From positions 1 to 45,521 of the forward strand of contig NW_019091740.1 of assembly GCF_001949145.1 (NCBI RefSeq): DNA of 45,521 bases, given 5' to 3'. The position numbers were made by a program, and so were the translations under genes. The first letter of the stretch is position 1, and every line of letters begins with the position of its first letter. Shown here in pieces: positions 35,229-45,521 of this stretch. Below the pieces are notes generated by a model, which did no database searches, was not told the origin of the DNA, and saw only the letters and a list, made by a program, of their open reading frames with translations. This DNA is from Acanthaster planci (taxonomy: Eukaryota; Echinodermata; Asteroidea; Valvatida; Acanthasteridae).

Positions 35229-37200
35229 CTACAGGTGGACACCAGCCGAAAGAAGGGGATCGCGGGGGTAGACAGTTTGGGAAGGGACAGAGAGTGCAAC
35301 AATTCTTCTTTAAAAACAAGTCGCATGCAGTGGTGAGAACATGCAAAGCAAAACAGTTTGAGCAATAATGACTTTAAAGAAAAATAAAATCAACACAAAT
35401 CAGAAAAGGCCCAACTTTCAGCAGGAAAAATACAGAATTCCCTGAAAACTACTGGTAGTGAACAGGTTTTTATGAAGGAGCAAAATTGTGATAAAAAACA
35501 TATTTTTCCCTCTTACACTCCAAGCGACAGCAGTATTTTAAGAGGTGCACTTGTTTAAGGACAAAATACATGTAGCTATGACAGTTGAGTGCCAGAATTC
35601 TTGTTGATAATTAATGTAATCTGTTCTCCCTATGTTTTTATTATAGGACAAACAGTTTCAATAGTAGGGGAGGGAGTTGAACTTGAAATTAAAAACATTT
35701 GGGGAGAAATTCACGGCGCTTAAACTGTTTTTCACCTTGTATTCGCTTTCAGGACCAAAAAAAAGAAACTTGACTGTGAGGTGGGCAGGGCATGCCTCAT
35801 GGCGGGGGGGGGCAGAACTGTGCAAATTGTGCTGTGAACAGAGGACTACCGACACCATCTCAACCGTGTCAAAGTGTCATGGGCTGGTGAAAAAAAGGAT
35901 CACAGGACAAAGGAGGTTGAACAAAAACATCCAGGTGTGCTTCCAGACAGGTTTTTTTTTTTGAGTAGGTTAAATATCTGCCCTTCCCTTCTCATGTACA
36001 TGTAGTGTCAAAACTTGCCCGTCCCCTCGCACATAATGAAGCAAACTGTGGAACAGAGAGAACCCCTCCGTCTTTGTGTTGGTCATTGTTATACTGGTAT
36101 CCCCGGAATTCTTTTCAGACATCTGGGAGGGATGTGTTAAGTAACAACAGGCTGGAGAGGGTATAGGGATTGGACTTGTTGGAGGGGTACCCCTCTGTCC
36201 CATTTCCCTGCCTGGTACACACAAACTTTAAGAAACTGTTACCCCTGCTGCTAACTGAGCCAATATTTCCATAGGATTGAATTATGCAAATTTGTTCAGC
36301 AGTGTAAAAGATTTGTGAAATAAAGGTGGTTTCAACAGTGGTGCAAGCGAAAACTGCCCGTCCTGGATAATTTTTGGCCTCTCCTCGGGACAGATGAACA
36401 AGTCATGACAATGGCATTCAGGTTTGATACACAAACCACACATATTGAGCCACAAGGTCACATGCAGTGAAACTGGGGCAAATGTACATGTACAACAAAA
36501 TACCGGTACACTGCACAGGTATGGCTATTTTCAGTGGTTCCTTACAAATACAATGTGCGTGACTTTACAAGGACTTGTCAAAAGCTAAGAAATGCACGCT
36601 GTGCTGTACTTAGTATGTAGATGCTTTTTAACCAGTTCCTTTCCCCGTCATCTCAGAAATTGCAAACAACCTGCTAAAACTCCCCATTCATCAATTAAAA
36701 CAGAAGTTGGTTTTGGCTGAAAATGTTAGGTTATGCCGAAGAATAAAAGCAGACTGAAGCCATTAACACTAAGGACGTTTGTTTAGCTCAGCGCATATGA
36801 AATGAAGTTACTTGCTTAATAAAGAAGATATAGCGGCAGAGCAAATGAAGAGATTAATCATTCTTCAAAATGAACATCCCAGCACTAGCTTGTGAAGTCA
36901 AATAGCCTATCATCCAAACTGACAGTCTTACAGAAACAGGATGAAAGCAACAGTAAACTTTGGTTTCCCAGTGAAATGGTAACTGAAGTACATGCATTAA
37001 AGCTTTTCAAGAATCATGCAGCTGAACTCTCTGGGGTCGGGTCAGACACAAGTGAAGACTTTGTACTTCCTATCCATGACTTCGCGCATTCTGATCTGAA
37101 TCGGGAGAATGACAGTCCATGCACCGTTGAAAGGAGGTACATGTACACTGCTAGACTATACTATATTGACGTATTAAATACGTCATGTGCACACTTAAGT

Positions 37201-37308
37201 GTGTAAAAGGCAGTACAGCGACAACCAGAGCGTGAACCAACACATGCGCAGATTCCCTTCATTTGCACTACACTTGCTGGCTCAAAATGACGTCACACTC
37301 TGGTACTC
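37201..37308 (-). repeat. Dispersed repeat, copy 2 (inverted partner of 22939)
   Basis: Read on the minus strand this matches 22939-23045 over its whole length, including TGACGTCA and GTGTTGGTTCACGC. It lies inside intron D-E. Copy 1 lies 1.9 kb beyond the stop of F'. Confidence 0.7.
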
Positions 37309-37609
37309 AACAGCAACAAATCTGTTAGCGCTTTAGGCTCTCATTACTAATACAGCAAATGAGTACAGTACATGTACAATGTACATGTAGGTACGTTTAC
37401 AAACAACTGATTTACAGTGTACACTAGCATGTACCACAGTGGTAACTCCAAAAATAAAAATAAACAGACAACTGCAGGCATCAAAAATCAAACTCTCTCC
37501 CTCTTCTTGGTGAAATAAACCAGACATTTCACAATTCATATGAGCATCTTCCTCTACCGGGTACATTTCATACCAGCTTATCTAATTTCACCAACCTCAG
37601 TACATGGTG

Positions 37610-37692
37610 CCTTGTGGGATACCGGAACAATGGAAGGTACCCCACAAGGCCAGTTTTGATCCTTGTGGGGTACTAAAGTGGTACCCCACAAG
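37610..37692. repeat. Four alternating copies of CCTTGTGGGGTACC
   Basis: Copies lie at 37610-37623 (forward, one change), 37636-37649 (reverse), 37661-37674 (forward, last base changed) and 37680-37692 (reverse). Alternating orientation lets neighbouring copies fold into one or two strong hairpins in DNA or pre-mRNA. Confidence 0.85.
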
Positions 37693-40600
37693 AATTTCAC
37701 GAAATAGATATTTCAAATTTACTCAAGAAGGAGGAATTTTCAAGTGTCATCCATCTGTCGCAAATGTGTTTTATATACTTGTAAGGGACATACAGTCAAA
37801 ATTTCAACCCAGGAAACTGAATTTGGTTGAAATGGCAGTGATTTGAAATTTTTTTCGTGTTGTGTGGGAGTTTTGTACACGAGAACAAAGGAAATACCCT
37901 ACAAGTATACATATGAAAGGGTGGGTGAGTGTACACGTACATGTAGATGTCATACAGTACCTACATGTACAAGCAACCCTAATGAGACATGTGTGATAGG
38001 TATCAGTTGAACTGATTAAATTCTGATTAAGATGATTTTTCAGTGAGCAATCTACTAATCAACAAGCGGTGCCTTTATGTTGACCTGTTAATTTACTTTC
38101 AAAAATACATTTAGAAAAAGAAGTAATTTTACTTTCAAACTAATACCATACGGGAAAAAATGCACTGGTCACTTGTCAGTGCAGAAACCCTGCTAAAAAG
38201 TGCTTTAAACAGCCAAGCAGGAACGCACTCAAAAGGCCAAAACTTGTTGGGAGAATTGGTGCTAAATTTACTCCTTGCATTTCCTTACCTTTAAATCTGT
38301 TATGCCCTTTGAAAGACAACATCTGCACATAAATATCAGCAAAGTGGCTCATTTGAAAGCAACAGTCCCATAAAATAAATGGGTGAGGGCGTTTTTACTG
38401 TTTTTTTTCCCCAAAAGAACAATTATAAAAGGAGTTTCATCAAATTTTGTACAAAATTTGTCCCCTGAAATTTACTGCAAATATGTTCAACAGGAGTTTT
38501 ACTGAGAATATGATCGAGTATGCTCCTTTCTGTACTGCAGGTAAAAAAAAGCGCAACAGAAGAGATAAAGAAATCCCTACAAAATTATGATAAAAAATTA
38601 AAATTGCTTTTGGAATTTGATAATTATGCAAAGTATTTTGTCAGTAGACAGCTGGGCTTAGGTCGTTAATTTTTGACATTAAAAAAATCAAAGGCATTTC
38701 CATTAAATTTACCCCCAGTTATTGTACAGCATTTTATTTTTATTGTTCGACAGCAGGAAATTATCAAAACTGTGATTTTTATTCACATCAAACTCGAATC
38801 GGGCCCTTTTTCCTCAATTGAAATATCATAACACGACTAAGTTTATTTTTGGTGCATAAACCACACTGCTTTTGTCTAGCGGTTTTCTTCTGAGGTAGAC
38901 AGTTATTAGCACGTACATGTTTAAGCATGTACATGCAGTCGGACCGCCGTGTCGCTGTTCAGGTTTCACGAGTTCGGGCCAGAGTGCTTGCATACAAGGG
39001 ATGGACGGCCTGGTCAAAGTGTTAAGTATACCTACACCGACTAACTGGTTGAGGCACAAGATATTATTTATTTTCACTTCGTGAAAGCTTAATCACAGTT
39101 TTCTTGTTGTTTTCAGAAGTGTCGTTTTTGTCACTTAAATCGCACATTTATCACTACCAAAAACATTGTAGGCAGTTTGACAAATATTCCCGAAAATCCA
39201 AACAACAATAAACTCCACACAAAGTAACATCGACATGAATCTTGGGAAAATATGACTTTTTGCACATACAGTCATAACATAATTTATGTAAAATAGTAGG
39301 CATGGTCAATTGCATTCTGTTCTGAAGTACAGAACTGCATCATGTGGAAAAAGAAAGCCGCTCAGCCCTTTCAAGTAATTCAAGCAAAAGTAGTCTGTAT
39401 ATTTGTAATGATACAAATTGCCACAGATGTACTGAACTGTACAGAGAATATTTTTGTTACTAATAGTTCCATTGAAATAAGGCAATTTGGGCTCATTTTG
39501 TCTCTTTGATTGGCTGGTAGACAGCTCCTTTTAATGAACATGTGTACAACATGACAGTTATCTGTTACGGCTACATGTACATGTAGCTGAACCTGACTTT
39601 GTTGGTTTTGTTCAATTCGACTGTATAATACAGTGGATACAGATGCTTTCAACGGTAATCGGTAATGGGAGATGGTGCAGTGCTCAATACCATAATTTTG
39701 TTGTTATTGTCGCCTGTGAAAGATACTTCAAGATTCACAATAATTAACTGTTTTGAAGTTTTAAAAAATTTTCAACTTAGTTTTCCTCTGGGTCTGGGGG
39801 TATTAAAAAATACATTGGAAATGAATTTCAAGTTGGGCTCATCCGATGAGAAAGTAACATTAATTTTAAGGTGGTGCAGCACTTTAGGCACTGTTGGGGA
39901 CTATAAGGACCATGTGATCGGACTTTATAGCAGACCCTGTGACGCAACAGCGGAGGAAAAAAAAAAGTCACCATAATATTGAATATCCGAATTTTTTTTT
40001 TACGATATAAAATGTATCAGTTTAAGAAATATGGATATTGAACAGACCAACCTCCAGTACATTACATATTGGGTAAATTTAATGGCTGTGGGGATTAGCT
40101 TTTTTCATCAAAACCAAAACTGGACTTGGTTTGCAGTGAACCTATTACAGGAAATAGCTAGGATATAAATGAAGCACTTCTGTTTAAGTCTGGCTAATTA
40201 TTTTAACCCAAAAAGGAATTAATCTCATTAGATTTCCCCTGGATACACTCAGGATATACTGCAACTTTGTACAACTGAATTATATGGACTCCCCCAAATG
40301 TCTTTTCTATTTAAAATTTATCCTGAGAATTCATTGTAATTATTGTATTTGATATTTAAATCGTGTTTTGTTTAGAAGGCACAAAAGGTACAAGCATTTT
40401 TATTGAATTACGTGTAAGAGCACTGAAGACAACTTCAGTCAATTACACTTGTTGCTACAGGTTTTTGGTATATGTCCTTCAAACTTGTAGCAAAAAGTGC
40501 AGTACATGTACATATGCGAGGGACATGTACTTTTATAGCACCTGTTTCCAATATTGCACGATTTACTTGGACTTTGTGTATTAAAGGTTATGAACACAGA

Positions 40601-40946
40601 TGCAATTTGCTTTACAATGTGAAGAGCAATGATTCCCATACGTATCAGATTTCAGAAGAAAGCAGGCAGATTAGAGATATGCCTTGAATGCAAGCAAAAC
40701 TCTAACATGACCTACAGAATTTTTCCTAATGCATGATCCTCATGAAACAGCTGCGATAGCCAGGAATTCACACGTCCTCCCTGCACCTTGTTATAGGAAT
40801 CACTGTTGAGTATTTCAAGGACGGATTTGCGCTGGAGAGATGTAAATTAATGTTTAATTTTGGCCCTGCCCGACGTGTATTTTAACACTGTATACTCAGT
40901 GTATGCCCCCGAAGACTTGTGAAAAACCCACAAGCGTACTCAGGTG

Positions 40947-40990
40947 GGACTCCAACCCACAACCTCCTGCTTGCTCAAACCACTCAACCA
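40947..40990 (-). mobile_element. tRNA-derived SINE-like fragment
   Basis: On the minus strand there is an A-box TGGTTGAGTGG (40980-40990) and a B-box-like GGTTGGAGTCC (40947-40957) with normal tRNA spacing. The surrounding cloverleaf arms are only partly kept. This is the promoter half of a tRNA-derived SINE, or a decayed tRNA pseudogene, inside intron D-E. Confidence 0.6.
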
Positions 40991-41590
40991 CCGAGCTTGC
41001 CGGTGTCGGCTGGCCGGTTCGAATCAGATGTAGCAACAGGTACCACGAACAACTATTTCAGGGATGGATTCATGCCGGGGATGGATTTGCATGTGTTTTT
41101 TCCACAAGTCTCGGGGGGGGGGGGGCACACACTGAGTAAACAGTGTTAAAAATACACGTCAGACAGGGCAAAAATCCAACATTAATTGACAGTTGAGTAT
41201 ACTCCCTGCACATTCTGTGTCTATCCTCAAGGACAGGGATTCGTGGCTGCCACCGATTCAGCTTTACACAGGATGACATTTGGCAACTGCGTGGGGTATT
41301 TGTCAGACCAAAATCAGATGTGGTCCAACAAATTGTTAGGAAATGTAAAGGCAAAAGTCCTAAAAGCAAAATTCTATTTATGCTGGTTTGGCATTGTGTT
41401 CTGAAGACACCCTGGTAATTGTGTATGTCTGATCAAAAGCTGATAATGGCAAAAAAACTTGATGATCCTTTTTTTCCTGACGACTTTTTTGGCCAAAATT
41501 CACAAACTGTATTCAGATCAGGAGTTTGATTACAGACTTAACTTTTTTTCCCAGCCACATCGACATTTGACCAGTGTGGGCAAAGCTTAC

Positions 41591-41764
41591 CGATATCGTG
41601 GCTCCATCCGTGGCCCTGTTGTTGATATACACAGCCAGCCGCTCGTAGGCCACAAACTCATTGATAAATGTCTTGGTGCCGATCAGCTCGGCCACAATAC
41701 GACAGTCGTCCCACTCCACACCCATCAGGAAAGCCACAGGAATGAAGACGTAAGAGCAGATTAG
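41591..41764 (-). CDS. CNT nucleoside transporter, exon D
   Basis: This 58-codon exon, phase 0 at both ends, has an acceptor CGCTGCAG and donor GTAAGC. It encodes [20 protein letters not shown] and then [13 protein letters not shown], which fits the CNT family signature (G/A)-x-K-x3-NEFVA-(Y/M/F)-E exactly. The Glu of that motif is needed for sodium-coupled nucleoside transport in human CNTs. The exon ends in a loop ([13 protein letters not shown]) just before the alternatively usable exon. It is the last exon shared by both predicted isoforms. Confidence 0.95.
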
Positions 41765-42307
41765 CTGCAGCGGGGAACAATTTTTCCACGTCTCCAGTGA
41801 GAAAGTCTTCTCAGTAATGTGGGAATTCATGGAAAATCGTCCAAACCTGTGATCCTGATTTGGCTCGGCATACTGTTTGCTTTGGACTATTTTATGGTAT
41901 TTTACGATGGCGCCTGATATCTTCTGGGGGACTAATAACACTGGGAGACAGATCTAGAAAAGAGTGTGTGGTAGAATTCCTCACACGTCATCCCTTGAGT
42001 AGCACAACGGCAAGGCCCACTGGTAAGGCGACCCATGAATGTGGTTTTCTCTCGACAGTGCTACAAGGTTCTCATTGGACAAAACTGTCAACAAGAATCT
42101 TCCTCAAAATCACTAAGAACCCTGCACATCACCTCCCCAACATAATCCCCAATGTCATCAGGATTCAAAACTCAGCGATACATCAAAAGAGAGATTTCAG
42201 TTAGCTCTCTCAAACGCAATATGAACAAAAAGTGACTGGAAAGTGGCCTTGATACTTATATTGTGGGATCTGTTCACATTCAGTGTTATGGGACATGGCC
42301 AACTTAC

Positions 42308-42476
42308 CTCAAAGCTGAGCCCATCGATGCCAACCTTCTCTCCTAGATACCCCAGCAAGCCGTTGAAGAGAGCCAGGAGGGCCAGAAATGCAATCAAGTT
42401 TGCACCAATATTCAATGCCAGCATGATAGCTGTTGATGCACCGGTTGACGCCGCCTCTATGATGTTTCTCTCCTCC
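42308..42476 (-). CDS. CNT nucleoside transporter, exon C
   Basis: This 169-nt exon begins after TGATCAG with the single base that completes the Gly codon left open by exon B, and ends at GAG before GTAAGT. It encodes [20 protein letters not shown], then a long hydrophobic segment ([20 protein letters not shown]) and GLSFE. The stretch KLPKG-EERN across the B-C junction matches human CNT2 (KLPRGKERN), which confirms the splice. The domain is the C-terminal nucleoside-transporter domain. Confidence 0.95.
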
Positions 42477-43454
42477 CTGATCAAAAAAAATTATCAAAAT
42501 CTCTAGGTTAGCAAAGTACATGTTTTCTTCAAAATTCACCTATTAAGATCAACCTCAAATTCAGATGCAAGGAACCGAAGTTCATGTGGGTATTTCCACA
42601 AGTTATGCCTGGTGCCTGAGCAAGACACTTTGTTACTGTTCATTTCTTCCCATCCAAGAGGAAAATGGGGGTCCTGTATGGGCTGTGATCATCGTCGCCT
42701 TTTGAGTGAGCAGTTAAACTCTAGAAATGGCGGGAAGTGCTGTAATGGTCTCATGAAAGCTTGTAACTGGGGTCATATTCTTTGTACACATGTATAAAAT
42801 GGTAGCAAATTTGCTGTAGCTGCCAAATAAGTAAAAAAAAAAAGAAATTCACACACCCACACACACACAAGTAGTATTTTTCATAGTGTCTGCGGAATTT
42901 TCAATTCTTCAATGCATGATGAATCACTAGCTCGCAAAATAATTTCCCCTTTTGCTTGGAGTTATTTCCGCTTGGTTTGTATGCACATACGTGTACATGT
43001 ACATACACAGGCTCAAATTGGTTCATGAGCCATGGCCAGGCACTGTGACAAATATCACTCTGCATCTCGGAGTTTTGGAATGCCGCTAGCAACAGTGGGG
43101 TGCCAAATGTCGCACAAATCTTGCACTATCTGCCTCTAGCAGAAGCACGCCCTCATCAGTTGAACAAAAAGCCATGTTTTTAGGGAGTGCTCATTTTATT
43201 GGCAGTGATGCGATCGCAACACGTGCATTTGGTAGCCATTTGCGAACCAGCGAAGTGCAGTTCTTAAAAAAAACGAGCCTACATTGCTACATGTAGGAAA
43301 ACTGCATCCTCTCTTGGTCCAGCTTGGGGCTCATGAAGGACAGTGGTCATGGTGTGTTTTCATCTTCAAAACTCTGCATTTTTGGCATTGAAAACAGTAT
43401 CAGGCCAGCGACAAGTGCAACCAAGAATGGCGTGTGGTGAAATGCATGGCTCAC

Positions 43455-43711
43455 CCTTTAGGTAGCTTAACTTGGGCTGCAGTCCTGGTCTGGGATTTCT
43501 CTGTCTCCGGGTAGAACAGCTTCGCGATGGCCAGTGCGGCAGGCGCCGACATGACCGAGGCGGACAGAAGGTGGGAGGCGCTGATGCCGAAGGAGATGTA
43601 GGCGCCAAGAACGCTGCCCGCGATGGTGGCAAAGCCACCCGTCATGACGGCGTGGAGTTCCGAGCGAGTCATCTTAGGAAGATATGGACGGATCAGAAGA
43701 GGGGCTTCAGT
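43455..43711 (-). CDS. CNT nucleoside transporter, exon B
   Basis: This 257-nt exon, phase 0 in and phase 2 out (donor GTGAGC), encodes [20 protein letters not shown], then the re-entrant and helical core [18 protein letters not shown], a second helix ([20 protein letters not shown]) and YPETEKS. TE is the second half of the GQTE tip that binds the nucleobase. The residue pair SV in AGSVLGAY is as in human CNT3; CNT1 has SL and CNT2 has TV at these positions. This points to broad purine and pyrimidine uptake, which is an inference from subtype residues only. Confidence 0.95.
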
Positions 43712-44689
43712 CTGTCAAGAAAAAAAAGGATAAGTGAAGTAATGAGGGGTGTAATAATATATATATTTCTTGATACGCATCCATTTGAAAAAAGTGGCAC
43801 TGTTAAACTCTTGATGCTCAAATACTGCACTTTGCTGTCCCTAGAATTTCAGCCTTATATTCAATTTCAACCCCTCGGGCTTTCTTGTAGGAACCTGCAA
43901 TGAAGAACTTTCTTGGTTCCTTGACCATATGCTGCCAGGTTTAATTAGAATTTGCATGATGACTTCCTGGGGGATTTTCAAGATTTTTCGTTTTCAAAAT
44001 TCTTCAAAAATTCATGACTTCATTTACTGGACATTTACACTCGTATGGATGACTGTCTGGTGGCTACTCCAATCTGACGCCAGAGTATTTCAGCCAGGCC
44101 TGCTGCCTTGTAAAAAGAGCCCAGATAGTGCAGTGTTACATAATTTCCTTTGTTCCTGAAATTGGTCCAGTGCACTGCTGGCATCTTTTCAAATGTGGCC
44201 AGAATAGCATGCAGCGGTATTGTATTGCTCATTGCTGGAGTGCTTTTGACCCTGGTGATAATCCGCTTTCCCTGAATGCCACAAACAGTTGTATACTGTG
44301 TCAAAACAATGACGATTACCTCTGCTATGGACAACTGAAAAAATGTTGGCAATTCCCAGCAGCTCAGTCTTCTCTTCTGAGTACGGTCTTTTGTTACAAG
44401 GCCCAGTTTCTTTGTCTGATTTCGGGCACCCCCATCTACAGTATGTACCAGGAACCCCGACACGAAGTGGTTAAATATCAATGTCTGACAGCAAACACAC
44501 ACAGTTCAGTTGTTTGAAAAATTTAAAGCATTAATACATTCATTGCAAGAAGCTACACTAAAATATTAAACTGCTGAATGACCATCTCCGATACACCAGG
44601 TAAACGGCATCTGCATGCATATCCATATTTCAATACAAAACTGAAACACTTGTTGATCAGTAGTGACTTTCTCCAAGTGGCCTGTTTAA

Positions 44690-44907
44690 CTCTTTGCACG
44701 CTGCCGCGGTAGGGATGCAGAGCCTCGATCTGGCAGCTTAACACAATCAGTATAGCTGGTTCAGTGATTCTCGTGTATGTTGCTTATGTAATTTTGCGCA
44801 TGCTGCGTTTGTTCTTATACCATGCGGTTGGGCAAAGCGATTCTGATGCGACTGTTCAAGCTGCCAGTTTGAGGCTCTGCATGCCCACGGCGGCAGCGTG
44901 CAAAGAG
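44690..44907. mobile_element. 218-bp MITE with 50-bp terminal inverted repeats
   Basis: The arms 44690-44739 and 44858-44907 are inverted copies matching at 45 of 50 positions, starting CTCTTTGCACGCTGCCGC. A TTAA (44686-44689) abuts the left end, and the right flank reads CGAA, so piggyBac-type TTAA targeting is possible but only half visible. The core has no coding capacity. The element sits in intron A-B, its end only 44 bp from the donor of exon A. Confidence 0.8.
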
Positions 44908-44951
44908 CGAATAGCAGCCTGGAAACATCTGTGGACCCGCTCAGAACCAAC

Positions 44952-45113
44952 CTGACCAACAAAGATATTTCCGGCCGCATTGAGGGATTCTGAAGCTGAG
45001 GTGTGCATGGTCTTCTGCATGAGCCAAGCGAGCTTGGCAATGACCACCTGCATGACGCCCAGGTAGTAGAAGATGGAAATGCAGGCACTGAAGTAGATAA
45101 CGACTGGGAGCAC
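44952..45113 (-). CDS. CNT nucleoside transporter, exon A (first exon inside the window)
   Basis: This 54-codon exon, phase 0 at both ends (acceptor CTTTCAG, donor GTTGGT), encodes VLPVVIYFSACISIFYYLGV, a helix that fits the CNT gate domain. It then runs through ESLNAAGNIFVGQ. It stops exactly between Q and T of the GQTE substrate-binding tip, which continues in exon B. GQ is the human CNT3 pair; CNT1 has SQ and CNT2 has GM. The N-terminal half of the protein, several exons, lies to the right of the window edge. Confidence 0.95.
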
Positions 45114-45521
45114 CTGAAAGATAAACCAAGGAACAATGTTGCTTATTTTGGTTTTTATTCCCGTGACTGGCTCTTTAAGAAGCTTCAAGTAATAAATTTG
45201 TCTCTTGCGAGTCCATGTAAGATGTACATGTACATGTATTTGTGCAACTTCTTCTCCTGTTAAATGTAAGAAAAAATTATTGGAAGTTTGACATCTTAAC
45301 TGCTTTAGTGCACTGGTAACTGCATTTCTTTAAACATTTGAAATAGTTTTATTTTGAGGACAAATTGTAATAAAAAAATCTGTTAGCGGATAACAATTCT
45401 GAAGAGGGAGTGAATATTTAGCCATTGCTGGCAAATTTAACTTAACATTTTGCCAGGCACATGTGCAGCCACTTTTTTTTTTGGACTTGAAATTTTTTTA
45501 TACCCACCAAGAAATGAGACT
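45114..45521 (-). other. Partial intron upstream of exon A
   Basis: This is AT-rich sequence with a short TACATG tract near 45222-45240 and no exon before the window edge. Confidence 0.6.

Larger units (their letters stand above)
35229..41590 (-). other. Intron D-E of the nucleoside transporter gene
   Basis: The 6.4-kb intron before the first alternative exon holds the CCTTGTGGGGTACC cluster at 37610, the inverted dispersed repeat at 37201, and a tRNA-derived fragment near 40950. It also has a C/G run near 41110 and many TACATGTA words. I see no exon in it. Confidence 0.7.

Noticed and set aside
40947-40990. Functional tRNA gene
   Set aside because: A and B boxes are present, but the stems around them do not pair into a full cloverleaf.

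Overview
The window is animal nuclear DNA. Genes are split by long GT-AG introns, there are no operons, and most of the sequence is AT-rich non-coding DNA packed with simple repeats, hairpins, MITE-like elements and SINE-like pieces. The palindrome TACATGTA recurs throughout. I read it as a marine invertebrate genome, but I cannot name the species from the sequence.

The main gene is on the minus strand in the right half (24.9 to 45.1 kb). It is the 3' half of a sodium-coupled concentrative nucleoside transporter (CNT, SLC28 family). Four shared exons (A 44952-45113, B 43455-43711, C 42308-42476, D 41591-41764) join in frame with clean splice sites. The 5' exons lie beyond the right edge. The residues GQ (before TE) and SV (in AGSVLGAY) match the CNT3 subtype rather than CNT1 or CNT2.

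After exon D the gene does something unusual. Its last two coding exons exist twice in tandem: a proximal cassette E-F (35048-35228, 32186-32286) and a distal cassette E'-F' (26204-26384, 24907-25064). E and E' are both exactly 181 nt, begin in phase 0, end in phase 1, and are about 80% identical in protein. Each is followed by its own last exon with its own stop. Since 181 is not a multiple of 3, including both E and E' breaks the frame. The layout therefore predicts one gene with two mutually exclusive 3' ends. These would give transporters that differ in the helix carrying the GFAN-x-GS substrate-binding motif and in the glycosylated C-terminal tail. No extra copies of exons A-D lie between the cassettes, which argues against a complete second gene.

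On the left, also on the minus strand, is a two-exon gene remnant (3850 to about 2158). It has a CRE-rich promoter-like block at 4056-4110, a short first exon, a basic nuclear-localisation-like stretch and a degenerate C-terminal PHD-like zinc finger. One in-frame TAG interrupts it after about 100 residues.

The rest is repeats. It includes a 145-bp direct repeat pair differing mainly by CpG decay, a 51-bp minisatellite, a non-LTR retrotransposon fragment, and a 170-bp tandem duplication built on CRE palindromes. There are also nine copies of GGTAACGGAATTACA spread over 1.9 kb, several perfect hairpins, a 13-bp-period GAC-rich minisatellite with two palindromes at its edge, two tRNA-derived SINE-like pieces, and two TIR elements. 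I see no convincing complete gene between 4.2 and 24.9 kb.
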